The notes beneath the pieces are model-generated. The model was not told where the DNA came from, did no database searches, and saw nothing but the letters and a program-made list of their open reading frames with translations. The position numbers and the translations under genes are program-made. Shown piece by piece: positions 22,619-32,961 of a DNA stretch of 64,000 bases (positions are counted from its first letter, which is position 1; each line of letters opens with the position of its first letter). The stretch lies in assembly GCA_020081605.1 (NCBI GenBank), contig JAHREC010000049.1, forward strand, positions 3,596,001-3,660,000. The letters run 5' to 3'. Source of the DNA: Albifimbria verrucaria. Lineage: Eukaryota > Ascomycota > Sordariomycetes > Hypocreales > Stachybotryaceae.

Positions 22619-24610
22619 ATGGACATGGACACGGACATGAACCTTCACTCACCACCCTCCCCAAGAAACGGCGCACCAGCTCCGGCACATCCTTGGCCGA
22701 TCCCAAAGGAAAAAGGTCAGCCGGGCTTGCGACTTTTGCAAATCGAGAAAGGCCAAATGCTCTGGCACCCAGCCATGCGACAAGTGCGTCCAGCGAGGCC
22801 GCCTCTGTTTGTACGATGCCAAGTATACCCGTGGGCGTCCCCAACGCCTCCCTCAAGGTCCATAACTTTTCGTGAAGGCAGCGATGGAGACGAAAGTGGC
22901 ATGGAGAGCACGCAGTTCCTGTCGGCGCCCCCAGTCGAATCTACCAGTGTCTCGCGAGCCTCCCCGAACTAGGCGTGGCCGAGATTCAGGGTCAAGTTTT
23001 TGACGCAACCTCGGGCCTGACCTTTTTGCATCGTGCCTGGAGACGGCTGGCCCAGAATGCGAGTGCAGATGTTGGCTCGTCAGCGGAAAACCAACCCATG
23101 ACGATGGCTGGCGATAATCCGCTCCCTGAAACCAACGGACAAGTCCATCTCCCAGACCCGGCAGAAACAAGACGGCTCATCTCTTTGTACTTTGACGTTT
23201 GCATAGCCACCTACCGGTTCCTCCACAGACCAACCGTCGAATCCTGGCTTGCTTCTCTGGAAGAAAACCTCGCAACAAACAAACCCGTCTGGCATGGTAT
23301 TGGTCGCGCCAAAGCCGCCGTCGTGCTGGTGGTTCTTGCCATTGCTGTCGCTCACAGAGAAAAGTCCAACAGCGTCCCCGAGACCAATGCGCTCGACCTC
23401 AGCGACGAACTCTTTGGGGCCGCGACCAAGCTCACCGACTCCGAAACCGGATTCCCTCGTTTGGAATCAGCACAGGCCAGACTCGTCCAAGTGCTGTACC
23501 TCCTCACCACGTCACGCTTCAACCGTAGCTGGTTCGTGTTTGGCACGGCCTTGCAGCTCATTTCTACTCTTGGTCTCCACCGTCGCGTCTCCAAACGCCG
23601 CAGGGGCGCACCGTCGACTACATTTATGTTCAATGCGGACTGCGCACTTTCTGGACGGCCTACATCCTCGACAACTACCTTGGGGTTGTATTTGGTCGGC
23701 CACGTCACTTTCACGACGAAGATATTGACCAAGAACTCCCCGACCGAATCAACGATGACATGGACAACGGCCCGAGCGACAGTTCCGACTGTCATATTGA
23801 TGCTCTCATCTTTCACACACGGTGCGCAGCTCCAGCCCTTTCAAAAACTTTGCTGACCTTTCAGGATCGCTCGTATAATCGGCTCTATATCCAGAGAAGT
23901 GTACTCGATACGGCTTTCCGAACAAGAACGCGTGGCGGCTGCCCATCGCTTGATCCAACAGGTCAGCGAGTGGCGAGACAGCCTTCCCCTACACCTTGGG
24001 TCCATCCCCGTCCATGTTGATTCCAAGCTACAGGCGCCAGGCCACGGTCCTCAAACTGGCCCATTCCCATGCCATCATGCATGCCAACCGCCTGTTCCTC
24101 CTAGGAGGGTCATATGAGAACCACGTCAATGATTGCATTGCCGCTGCCAAGGTCGTTCTAGAAACCGTGGATGCCTCAGCCAAAGAAGGACCCATCTTTC
24201 ACGCCTTCTGGTGGACTCACTATGTAACCTTCAACGCCTTGGTCGTGGTATACGTCTGGGAGACTCAACGTCAAAACCACCAATCGCCCGACAGAGAGAA
24301 ACTTTTGCAGCTCGCGCAAAAATGCCACACGCATCTCGCAGAAGCTACCGCTACAAACTCCCCAGCCGTCGCTATGCTGTAATCCTCGAAGAGTTTCGAG
24401 ATGCTGCAACTCGCGCGCATCAATCAACAGGCATCCTTGATGCCCCTACGCTTGTTGATCCCAACTTTCTCGACCAATGGGATACTTCAGACTGGCTGGA
24501 CCTTGACTCTTCGGTATGTCTACCCCTCAGGCCTTGTGATTATACTAACTGTTTAGGCGTTCTGGCCGCACGACTTTACTGATTCCCTGACATGGCCCGA
24601 GTTTGCATGA
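22619..24610 (+). CDS. Zn2Cys6 transcription factor with fungal_trans domain
   Basis: The DNA-binding domain reads ACDFCKSRKAKCSGTQPC then DKCVQRGRLC, matching Cx2Cx6Cx5Cx2Cx6C. It is followed by a basic linker (YTRGRPQR). The middle-homology domain contains LISLYFDVCIATYRFLHRPT, ESAQARLVQVLYLLTTSRF and LISTLGLHRRVS, then FWTAYILDNYLGVVFGRPR. The C-terminus DFTDSLTWPEFA follows a 43-bp intron (24514-24556). One-base breaks near 22665, 22725, 22905, 23610, 24005 and 24370 interrupt the frame. Its place in the cluster suggests it controls the permease, the NRPS-like gene and the AKRs, possibly through the CGG palindromes; this is inference. Start MDMDTDMNLHSPPSP. Confidence 0.85.
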
Positions 24611-24798
24611 TCGCCTTGGCGCTGACTACACATGCAGCTGTCTCCGGCTTTACGTTATGTCCGATTATTCCGGACGACGTAGTATCATTCACTCTTTGTG
24701 TCAGTCGATTATAAAGGGCAGTACAGGCAGAATGTTAGAACCCGTTCAATCGCCAGCTCAGGTGCCAGTTTGATTACAGCTCAATCGCCAGCATCAAC

Positions 24799-25884
24799 AT
24801 GACTCTACCCCTCCGTCGCGTCGGCAAAAATGGACCCCTGGTCCCCGCCGTGGGCCTCGGTCTCATGGGCATGTCAGCCGTCTACGGAACCCCACCCAGC
24901 GACGACGACCGATTTGCCGTACTGGACCGTGCCGTGGAGATTGGTGCCACCAATTGGGACAGCGCCGAGTAAGTGTGCCGGCCTCTTCCGGTCCAATCTA
25001 ACGGTCAAAGCATGTACGGCGACAACGAAGAGCTTCTGGGGAAGTGGTTCAAACGCACCGGCAAGCGACACCAAATTTTCCTGTCTACCAAATTTGGATT
25101 CATCAAAGGCTCAACCACCGACATTGACAGCTCCGCCGCATTTTGCAAGGAGGCATGCGCCACAAGCCTGAAAACGCTGGGCATCGATTACATTGACCTT
25201 TACTACATGCACCGCGCCAACCCCAAAACCCCGATCGAAGAGACGATGCAGGCTCTGGTTGAACTAAAAGGTATGTCGTCGTCCAGGCAGAGATCTAACT
25301 GACTTAGCGAAGGAAAAATTAAATACATTGGTCTGTCCGAAGTCAGCGCCAACACCCTCCGTCGCGCATGCAAGGTCGGCCAAGTCGACGCCGTCCAGGT
25401 CCAGTACTCGCCGTTTGATCTCGATATTGAAGCCTCCGCGAACAACCTGCTGGCCACGTGTCGCGAGCTCGGCGTCTCCATCGTCGCCTATGCACCTCTC
25501 GGTCGAGGTCTGTTGACCGGTGCCCTCGACAAACAATCCATCTCAGGTGAGGGCGACTGGAGGTCCGTCTTCCCACGGTTCAGCGACGAAAACTTTGACA
25601 CCAACATTCACGTCGTCAACCAGCTCAAGGCTCTTGCCGAGACCAAAGGCTGCACCGCCGCCCAGCTGGCCATTGCGTGGGTGCTGAGGCAGGGGCCCGA
25701 CATAATTCCCATTCCTGGCACCAAGCGCATCAAATATCTGGAGGAGAATGTTGGCGCCCTCGACGTTCAACTCACAGACGCTGAAGACGCCGAAATTCGT
25801 AGGATCGTGGCTGGCATTGCCGGCGAACGGCTACCGAATTGGGCTTCTTATCAGTGCTTTGTCGATACGGTAGAACCACAGTAG
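24799..25884 (+). CDS. Aldo-keto reductase (YakC/AKR13-like)
   Basis: It starts MTLPLRRVGKNGPLVPAVG and continues LGLMGMSAVYG. Catalytic residues lie in NWDSADMYGDNEELLG (Asp, Tyr), LSTKFGF (Lys) and IDLYYMHRAN (His). KIKYIGLSEVSANTLRRA, VDAVQVQYSPFDLDIE, IVAYAPLGRGLLTG and IIPIPGTKRIKYLEEN are typical of the family. Two introns, one at 24969-25010 (42 bp) and one near 25271-25307; at the second the join needs one extra A in an AAAA run. It lies directly downstream of the regulator, so it may reduce the aldehyde released by the A-T-R enzyme or a sugar carbonyl; inference. Confidence 0.9.
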
Positions 25885-26059
25885 AATTAGAATGAACCAT
25901 TGACTAGCCATTAATTCCAACTATGACGTGCCGACCCTCATGCAGCTACAATATCCAACTAGGCGCTTGGCGGACTACCAGACAAGTGAGGCATGAACAG
26001 CTGTCACGCAGCGCAGAACAATTATTTGGTCAATTTTCGAGGCAGAAGTGCCAGGAAAG

Positions 26060-26117
26060 TCACCTGACATAGCAGTGCAACAAACGAGAAGAAGAAATTA
26101 GATGAGCCAGTGAGGCT
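26060..26117 (+). promoter_or_regulatory. TCACCTGA box plus AGTGAGGCT element, family member 1
   Basis: TCACCTGA at 26060-26067 lies 130 bp upstream of the start at 26197. AGTGAGGCT at 26109-26117 lies 80 bp upstream. Both elements recur at similar spacing before members at 42873, 34756 and 30990. Confidence 0.5.
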
Positions 26118-26196
26118 CACCATAACAAAACTTTTTCACACAGTTTTTCATATCCCAAGTTATCAACAACAACCAGCCACCACCACCGTCATCAAA

Positions 26197-26729
26197 ATGT
26201 CCGCCCCAGAGACCGCAATTGACTGGAAACTCCTTCGCTCTGTGGATTACGATGCGCCATTTCATCGGATGCCTGGCGAGGCAGGAAGCTATAGCCAGAG
26301 GCGAGACTTTTTGGCTGCATTCTTCTGGTGGTTCGACCAGACCTACAACCAGAGAATGTTCAATGTCGGAGTAGAGATCACGAAGGATTTTGCTTGCTAT
26401 AAATGCTATAAAACTAAGGCCCCTCTTACGTATGAAGGGCTCAATTTTATGGCCGACAAGCTACTCTGGGATTATTTCTGCAAGTAAACACACCCGTCTG
26501 ATGAATTCTAGCTAATAATCTAATTCTAGTTACATTCATAGCCCCTGTAGCCCCTGTGCCGATCTGGCCGTGGGCCACGTATAAGCCCAAGGCACCCACG
26601 AGGCGTATCGATGTATCCAACGAGTTTATGGCCTGGGTCTACGCCTATAAGGCTAAAAGCCCAGCTGAGAAGCGAGAAATTTGCTTGGGAAAGGCTTCGG
26701 TTGGTGTATTCTTTGGTCAGAAGCAGTGA
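26197..26729 (+). CDS. PxWPW-family small protein, member 1 (intron class)
   Basis: 160 residues. MSAPETAIDWKLLRSVDY, then SQRRDFLAAFFWWF, LNFMADKLLWDYF, and the C-terminal module VPIWPWATYKPKAP...FMAWVYAYKAKSPAEKRE. The frame is intact only if the intron is 26480-26529 with a GC donor (GCAAGT), branch GCTAAT and acceptor CTAG. This places the phase-1 intron after the same Phe codon as in members at 34756 and 42873. Using the GT two bases later would break the frame. No family recognised; no signal peptide or membrane helix seen. Most like the member at 42873. Confidence 0.6.
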
Positions 26730-26936
26730 GCACTTCGTACACACGTCGAGCATTTGATTGCTCAAGCTGAGAGCAGCCGGGGCTGAGAACCCAACCACAG
26801 GCTGGTGTTTGTCTGGGATCTCATGTGTATAATAGGATTCAAAGCAGTTGCAAATTCTTTTTAATCGACATTGAAGTATCGTCATTTAAACCATTACTAT
26901 CTACAAACCGTGTTCTCATCTTCGAGCACCCACTCG

Positions 26937-27162
26937 ACTACTCAAGTTGCAGACAATAGGCAAATTTCCCGAGACTGACGATAATTGGATCTTACGGCAA
27001 GAACCCTTTATTATAATGCCCTTGTCCAAACACGCCAAGTACTCTCCAATAGTTCTAACAAATGTATTTCGCAGAAAACGCATCGCATCGCATCTTCATG
27101 ACCAGTCTCATAAAGGAAACCGTCCACGGCATGGTGAAAATGGAACATTGAATCTCTTGAGG
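26937..27162 (-). pseudogene. Decayed inverted partial copy of the zinc-knuckle gene 3' end
   Basis: Read on the minus strand, this matches the last ~220 bp of the gene at 37077-38149, for example IGEYLACLDKGIII versus IGEYSAYLDKGIVM. The frame is broken. Most base differences I could align by eye are C-to-T or G-to-A in this copy, as RIP would give. It abuts the left inverted repeat at 27165. Confidence 0.65.
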
Positions 27163-27364
27163 TACAGTGGGAAGGCAGAAATTCCGTATATCTAGCGCAG
27201 ATATCTCGGTGAAAAATCAACCAAGTGCCTGATAATAAACAACTAAAAACATAATATATTTATAATAATATAATAATAAATTGATAAATTAATACTTGGT
27301 ACCAACAAACCGCGTAAGAAGTGTAACATTAATACATTTCAATACCGAAACAGCTCAAAGGAAC

Positions 27365-27959
27365 TCAAGACATTGGGTCTGGGCCTCGTGGAGTTTGAGG
27401 AGCCATTTTAGCAAGGTCAACCATAGGACTACCAGGTTGAAGTGGTAGGCTGGCGTTGGTATGTAGCTGGAATGGCAGCGGAGACAGACGGTCTTGCGCG
27501 GAGTTTCGGCGCGAAGTGAGCTGTACTTGGATGGAGTTTCTGAGCATGCTGTCAGCGGAGTGTGGAAGTTGAGAAGTGTACAGCCAAGTGTCGGTGTCGA
27601 TCGAGCTGTTCTCCTGGTCGTAGCCTTCTTGGTTGATGTGCCTACGGAAACGACCGCGTTTACCGGGATTGTTCTCAAACAACTGGGCCAAACGGGTCAA
27701 ATTTGCCTTGAGTTCCTTTTGGAACACGCCTTTGGAGCCGTACAGTTGGATCAGGCGTCTGTAACCGGCGTACTCCAGCTGAAGCGGAACTCTGAGCAGA
27801 GGTCGTTGCACCAGGGCTTCGAAGTCCTTGTCTTTGGAGCGAAACTTCTTGGTCGATTCGGGAACAGAGAAAATGCTGAAAAATGCTGTGAAGTTTGGAG
27901 ATTTCGAAGGGTTCGTGCCGGTGCGTGTGCGAGGTTGTGTGAGCGTCAAGGTTCGACAT
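27365..27959 (-). CDS. Unrecognised protein inside the TIR-bounded segment
   Basis: It starts MSNLDAHTTSHTHRHEPFEI. After a one-base shift near 27875 it continues FSVPESTKKFRSKDKDFEAL, RPLLRVPLQLEYAGYRRLIQ and KANLTRLAQLFENNPGKRGR, ending PQTPRGPDPMS. About 198 residues, hydrophilic, no signal or membrane segment. It is divergent from the gene at 28150 with a 190-bp gap that contains a near-match to the shared promoter box (CACCTGA at 28020-28026). Family unknown. Confidence 0.5.
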
Positions 27960-28149
27960 CCGGCTGACGTTGTGCTCGTCGTAATTACTTAGTAGGTAGG
28001 TATGCAGCCTCCATCACGGCACCTGATACGATGCGCAGACATGTGACCTGCTGTACAGCTGCCAGGAAGAAGTAGCCACCCAGCATTGTCACTGCCAGCT
28101 CACATCAGCCATCGGCTTTCTAAAACTACATCCCTCGCGTGCCGCCATC

Positions 28150-29396
28150 ATGGAACAACCAACCGACCTTCGCGATGTTGACGATCTTGTTAGTGACCTC
28201 GAAAAGGTGAACTGGCTACTTCTCAAGACGCAGCCATTTCCCACCTCACAAGATGATGGAGTTGGCAACGCGACTGGCCTTGATTGCCTCGCTGTTGTGC
28301 TCCGCCTCTTTTATGCCTATGTCCTCGCACAGGAAAATGATGCACTCGTACGGGCGTATCGTGCGATGGAGAAGAATAACCCTCTCATTGCTTATGCATG
28401 GCAGGACTTTGACCAACATGGGGATGCGCATCCTTCTCCCGCGCTCACATCTCAACGAGCATTGAACAAAAAGCGGGTGATCGACAAGATCCTTGAAGAA
28501 GTGCCGACAACAACCTTCATTGATTTGGTCTCATGCAACACCATGATAGGTACAATATGGTCGTCTCCAGATTTTTGGCTCTATCGAGATCACTTTATTC
28601 ATACAGATGGTGAATGGAGCCAAACCAGCTACAGAAACCGCGAATTTCTAGATTTCACAGACATTTTCCTGCGTCTTGATGGGAGTATGACGTTGCAAGA
28701 ATCCATTGATGAGCGATTCAGCGTCAGGGAAATTGACGGAGTTCAAGAACTTTGGTGCTCTAACCGGCCCTCATTCGTTCAGATCCTACACAGAGTACCT
28801 GAGACTGGCCTCTCTTTCTCCAACATCCGTGGCTTTACAATGCCCATTGGCGACTTTGTCGATAATCCTGCTGGCGGTCTTGCCTTTGACCCTGAACACG
28901 AAAGGCAGCAGTATAACCTCATCGCCATCGTCCAGCAGAAGGACGAAGACGACAGTAATTACGTCCGTACTTACTTAGAACACGGTGCATTAATTAAATA
29001 CGTGGGTCAACTCGGCAGGTTTGTCAACCATTCGTGGAGCGTCAGCACGGCAAGGGCGTCAACATACTACCTGTTGTACCGACGTTGCGACGACAAACCA
29101 TTTGCCGGGTATGCCGAGCATTCCTTATCGGAACCTCCTGAGGGCCAGGGGTATTCGACGAATTGCAGGAAAAATTGTTTGCCTCGATTCATGCAAAGCA
29201 GTCAGTGTTCGTTGGAGACCAGACTGTGGAATCACGAACTCCAACCGAGTCTCCCGCTGGCGCCATGGCCGGTGGAGGCCAGGCACACCCAGCGATGTCT
29301 AGGAGTGGAGTTACCTCTCGAGGAGAAATCACGGCCCTAGACAGAAGGGAGATGGCAACAAAATGTCCGAGACGGGAGACCAGCGGGTGCGAATGA
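28150..29396 (+). CDS. Unrecognised ~415-residue protein
   Basis: A long, well-behaved open frame starts MEQPTDLRDVDDLVSDLEKV and contains LDCLAVVLRLFYAYVLAQEN, FIDLVSCNTMIGTIWSSPDFW, REFLDFTDIFLRLDGSMTL and RQQYNLIAIVQQKDEDD. It reads to YYLLYRRCDDKPFAGYAEH. After a one-base shift near 29160 it goes on FDELQEKLFASIHAKQSVF to SGCE, or by another shift to a slightly later end. The YNLIAIV...YYLLYRR spacing faintly recalls the C-terminal half of ubiquitin-specific proteases, but the Cys box and the His box are not visible, so I do not assign it. Confidence 0.6.
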
Positions 29397-30516
29397 CGTT
29401 CCTGTGAGCGGCAAGCGTGGTCACAACGACACGGGTAGCACTAGCACCAGTCGCTAAGAACAATTATATTACTTGCAGTTCTTTTCATCTGGCATCGCGC
29501 CGAATTCAAATGTCGGCCGTGATTGCCACAGTGGTTCCGCCTCGAAGGAGCCGTTTCTCACCAAGTGTTACTTGGCGATCGAAGAGGCACGGGAGGCTTT
29601 ACGTTGCTAAGCAAGTGTCATATGATGGCATAGATAGTGAGGATTCTAACAAAAATTCACGCCGAGTCAAAGAATGTGTACCTTCTATTTAACTTGTCCA
29701 AAAATTTACTATGTATTACGTTAATGTGTGATGCTTCTCAGTGTTCGACATGCCATCGTAAGGCCATGAAGTATGACCGTCAGCATACAAGGAGAATCTG
29801 TGTGCAAGATAAACTGACTCCACCATCTAGTAACTAGGCGTCCGGTATGTCAACCGACCGTATCCTTGTAGGAGGCGCGTTTAGGGAAGAAGCAACAATG
29901 CCATCGTCCAGAATGTTTACCACTTGAGTATGCCGCGCTGATAGCTACGTTGCAACAGAAAAGGGCTGACAAGCAACAATCAGAGTATCATATTCAAATC
30001 GGGATGGAAATAGGATGCAGCAGTATTGGAAGCTAAGTTTTGTTCAGGTGATGGGACTAAGACTGAATCGACTTCGGATGGCTTGGAATCTCGACGGAAG
30101 GAAGCAGTAGAGGAGTGTAAGGTCGAGCTCATCTATGGGAAGGAAAACAGGGTATCTTGTTCGTCCGAAAGTTCACGCAGAGGAAATGAGATGAGTGGAG
30201 ATGTCTTTATTGCTATCTCTGCCAAACAGTCAGTTTTGTACGGAGTCTGAATATAGAGTGTGTACTTACAAGAACCAGAACCGCCTGAAAAGACCTCACC
30301 AAGTTGTCAAGTCGATCGACAGCTTCAATGCATTGCCTCGGACTCTGTTGTCTGCTTTTCGGCTTTAGGAGGCCCGCACTGGTGCAAGCGAGCATTTACT
30401 CGCCGGAGCTGGACCTGAGCCAGAGAACGTGAGTCTGTTGATCTCTTCTCATGGTTACTGGAGTGCCCTTAAGGCCGTGTTTCATACCTTGGCTAAATGA
30501 GCACAGACCTGCAGTC
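29397..30516. other. Spacer inside the TIR-bounded segment
   Basis: About 1.1 kb without a convincing gene. A frame near 30026-30250 ends in ISAKQSVLYGV, faintly like IHAKQSVFVG in the preceding gene, but it has no ATG start. Confidence 0.4.
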
Positions 30517-30990
30517 TTATACCGCACCTGAATCAGGAGAGGAACCTCCGGTCTTTGAAGCGGAAGGCGCTTCGCCCCTTGCAGACTCGTTCCGTTCCTC
30601 CGCGGTGGCCTTGTTGTGGTTCATTCGAGCAGTGAGCCATCGGTCGAAAGCATGCGACTTGCCGACGATTTTGGGGTCGTCGCGGGGCACGTAATTGCCC
30701 CACGGCCACTCTGGGGCCGGAGTCGCGCGGAGAAGTGTCGAGTGACACTTCTCCCAGGTCAGATTGTCGACCAAGGCGGATAAGAACGCCTCAGTGGGAT
30801 GGTCTCCCTCTCTGAAAGCCGCTTGGCAGGCGGACTCCAAGCAGTACTCTCGGACTTGCTCGAACTTTGTAGGGTCCCAGTCTGGGACTACCCAGGCAAA
30901 GTAAGCCTTCATCCAAGCTTGGCGGTTCTCTACATCAGACGGATCACCAGGGTTTTTGATGTAACCTAGCCAGAGAGTTGGCTGAGCCAT
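30517..30990 (-). CDS. PxWPW-family small protein, member 4 (intronless class)
   Basis: 157 residues in one intact frame. MAQPTLWLGYIKNPGDPSD, then ENRQAWMKAYFAWVVPDWDP, VREYCLESACQAAF, PTEAFLSALVDNLTWEKC and the C-terminal module APEWPWGNYVPRDDPKIVG...FDRWLTARMN. The tail is Ser/Gly/Ala-rich. It differs from the intron class in lacking the intron and in the DPSD...ENRQAWMK start, which it shares with the member at 36038. It is divergent from the gene at 31306, with the box at 31148-31155 about midway. Confidence 0.6.
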   Translation of the reverse strand: MAQPTLWLGYIKNPGDPSDVENRQAWMKAYFAWVVPDWDPTKFEQVREYCLESACQAAFREGDHPTEAFLSALVDNLTWEKCHSTLLRATPAPEWPWGNYVPRDDPKIVGKSHAFDRWLTARMNHNKATAEERNESARGEAPSASKTGGSSPDSGAV

Positions 30991-31102
30991 CTTTTGTCGT
31001 TGTTACTGTTGTTGAAGGAGCTGTTGGTGTCGTTGTTGCTGTTGAAGGTGCTGCTGGTGTTGATGTGAGAGCTTTGATGATGATGATGAAGAGAGGTTAC
31101 CT

Positions 31103-31155
31103 AGCTTCACTGCTGATAAAATATTTTTACGCTCAGATTTCCACGTGTCACCTGA
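31103..31155. promoter_or_regulatory. Bidirectional promoter with TCACCTGA box
   Basis: TCACCTGA at 31148-31155 is 158 bp from the minus-strand start at 30990 and 151 bp from the plus-strand start at 31306. AGCTTCACT at 31103-31111 (AGTGAAGCT on the minus strand) is the second element shared with other family promoters. Confidence 0.5.
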
Positions 31156-31305
31156 TCTCAAAGGCACTGCGGTCTGGAATCAACCAAGTCAGATCTGTAT
31201 TGCCAGTGACCGGCGGCTGTTAGAATCCGGACATCGAAAAATGGCAGGCGACATGGGTAATGCTAGACTCGTGGTACAATTGCCTGAAAAGCATCTATCG
31301 ATCTA

Positions 31306-31896
31306 ATGAGCTTAGAACAGCACTTTACAGTACGAAATGAATTTCAAGGCCGCGAGTACGAACTTGCTGAGTTTTTCAAGCAGTCCTTAGCCAAGGGATT
31401 TATGTTTGCAGCCCCAGCCGTGTTGCGCATATGGTCCAAAAGAACATCCTTGCTGGCTGTTCTACCACTTTGCGGAATATCCATTGAGACAGCCTTTATT
31501 CAAGATGAGCAAGTGCCATATGATGTGTTCAACGACTTGGACCATCAGTTACTGCAGGTGTTTGTCCATGGCATGTGTGCTGTGGAGATCAATAGCAATC
31601 GTATGATTGTGTTCGACTACGTATGCGGGAAGAGGCTCGAGGCAAGCGATGCCGTCACCGACATGACCAGCATGGTTGACACAAATGAGCCACAGGACGG
31701 ACGTGTTTATGGTTTGTACATGAGTCCGCTACAGAGGACTCCGGGCCTCTCGAGAAGCTACTTGTTGGACTGGATGGAAGTTCCGGCTGATGTTTTCGAG
31801 GTCTGGATGCAAAAGCAGCCTCAGCTCAAACTGAGGCAATTGATCCGGGCTGACATCGAATTCTGCAGAAATACGGACGAGGTGAGGGAGGCATAG
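31306..31896 (+). CDS. Unrecognised 196-residue protein
   Basis: A single intact frame from MSLEQHFTVRNEFQGREYEL to CRNTDEVREA. A moderately hydrophobic stretch (TSLLAVLPLCGISIETAF) is followed by VPYDVFNDLDHQLLQVFVHG and MIVFDYVCGKRLEASDAV. No signal peptide and no motif I know. It shares a divergent promoter with the PxWPW member at 30990. Confidence 0.55.
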   Translation: MSLEQHFTVRNEFQGREYELAEFFKQSLAKGFMFAAPAVLRIWSKRTSLLAVLPLCGISIETAFIQDEQVPYDVFNDLDHQLLQVFVHGMCAVEINSNRMIVFDYVCGKRLEASDAVTDMTSMVDTNEPQDGRVYGLYMSPLQRTPGLSRSYLLDWMEVPADVFEVWMQKQPQLKLRQLIRADIEFCRNTDEVREA

Positions 31897-32049
31897 TTCT
31901 CCAAATCATGGGTCAGAGGCTCGAGGTTCTTGGGCAGCCAGGTCGTGACCGGGTCATACGAGAGTGGATGGAAGTGCGTGTGTAGTCACAGTGGGATAGC
32001 AAAAGTTCCGCCTACCTGGTGATTTCTATTTAGTCAAAGGGCTTCATGT

Positions 32050-32290
32050 ATACAAAGTTATAATAAATATATATTAGTTGATTAATTTATTAACATTAAG
32101 TCATTCTTATATTATTATAAATTTATTCTTATAATATTATATATTTATTCTTATAGTATTATACATTTATTCTTATAATATTATATATTTATTCTTATAA
32201 TATTATTTATTTATTCTTATAATACTATAAATTTACTCTTATAATATTATAAATTTATTATTATATTATTATAAATTTAGTATATTTTTA
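32050..32290. repeat. AT-rich tandem repeat, ~22-bp unit
   Basis: Around nine units resembling ATTTATTCTTATAATATTAT lie directly inside the right inverted repeat. A shorter AT-rich block (27240-27300) lies inside the left one. Confidence 0.75.
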
Positions 32291-32730
32291 GTTATTTGTT
32301 ATTAGGTATTTAGTTGACTTTTTACCAAGATATCTGCTCTAGATATGCGGCATTTCTGCCTTCCTACTGTAGATGTAGATGCGGTAACAATTATGCTGGA
32401 CAAAAGTGTGGACTGAAGTAGCCTGAAATACATACTATTTTCTCAACAACGACAGTTTGGTTGAGTGAATGTAAACCATAGTGCCCCAATCCCGTCACAG
32501 GCTTTGTTCCATGCACTGAGCAATACCGGGCCCAGAACAATTGACCTGCTGTAAGGCACTGGGTAAGTGCATGCTGTCTTTTGACCGGACACCACCCTGG
32601 GTGTATAGAGCCCTATTCACTGGTTGACATTCATGGTGTCATCTCGAATACATCAGTTAGACGCTTCACCACGAAAAGTGCCTCCCAGCCGTCAACACTT
32701 TAACACTACATGGTCTCACTCAGGAATAAG

Positions 32731-32743
32731 TCAGGTGACCTGT
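32731..32743 (+). promoter_or_regulatory. TCAGGTGACCTG box before the 33-kb orphan gene
   Basis: The near-perfect palindrome TCAGGTGACCTGT lies 219 bp upstream of the start at 32962. It is the same box as in the PxWPW-family promoters, although the protein is unrelated. Confidence 0.5.
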
Positions 32744-32961
32744 ATTCTTTCAGCTGGTTGAGCGTGATATCAATCATTCTTTAACAAAGCACCAAATTCC
32801 TTCGTCCTCTTGACATCGCACGCACTCGTATGCACACACACACAGACACACTCATTCACGCGCGCACACAGACAAAGGATTTCTTTTTTTCCCTCTGTGT
32901 TCTTCTTATTTTCTTTTTCTCTTACTTTCTTTTTCTCCTCTTCTCTCTTCCCCCTCATAAA

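Larger units (their letters stand above)
27165..32369. mobile_element. 5.2-kb segment bounded by inverted repeats with TA flanks
   Basis: The left end begins TA|CAGTGGGAAGGCAG and the right end finishes CTGCCTTCCTACTG|TA. The inverted match extends inward about 80-90 bp (27165-27250 versus 32281-32369) through a GATATCTG...CTAGATAT core into AT-rich DNA on both sides. TA flanks with CAGT...ACTG ends fit the Tc1/mariner-pogo superfamily. Inside are four plausible genes (27365-27959, 28150-29396, 30517-30990, 31306-31896) and no recognisable transposase. It is either one non-autonomous composite carrying host-like genes, or two separate inserts in opposite orientation. Confidence 0.5.
31897..32961. 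other. Spacer with satellite, right TIR and promoter of the next gene
   Basis: It holds the AT-rich satellite and the right inverted repeat (listed separately). The interval after 32372 contains a CA-repeat (about 32831-32875) and a long pyrimidine-rich leader (32880-32955) just before the start at 32962. Confidence 0.5.

Noticed and set aside
28150..29396. Ubiquitin-specific protease assignment
   Set aside because: The YNLIAIV...YYLLYRR spacing is suggestive, but the catalytic Cys and His boxes are missing.
30026..30250. Open frame ending ISAKQSVLYGV
   Set aside because: No ATG start and only a ten-residue faint likeness to the gene at 28150. Possibly a remnant, not supportable as a gene.
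27165..32369. Starship-type giant element
   Set aside because: No tyrosine recombinase (captain) gene is visible at either edge, and the TA-CAGT ends fit Tc1/mariner-type elements better.
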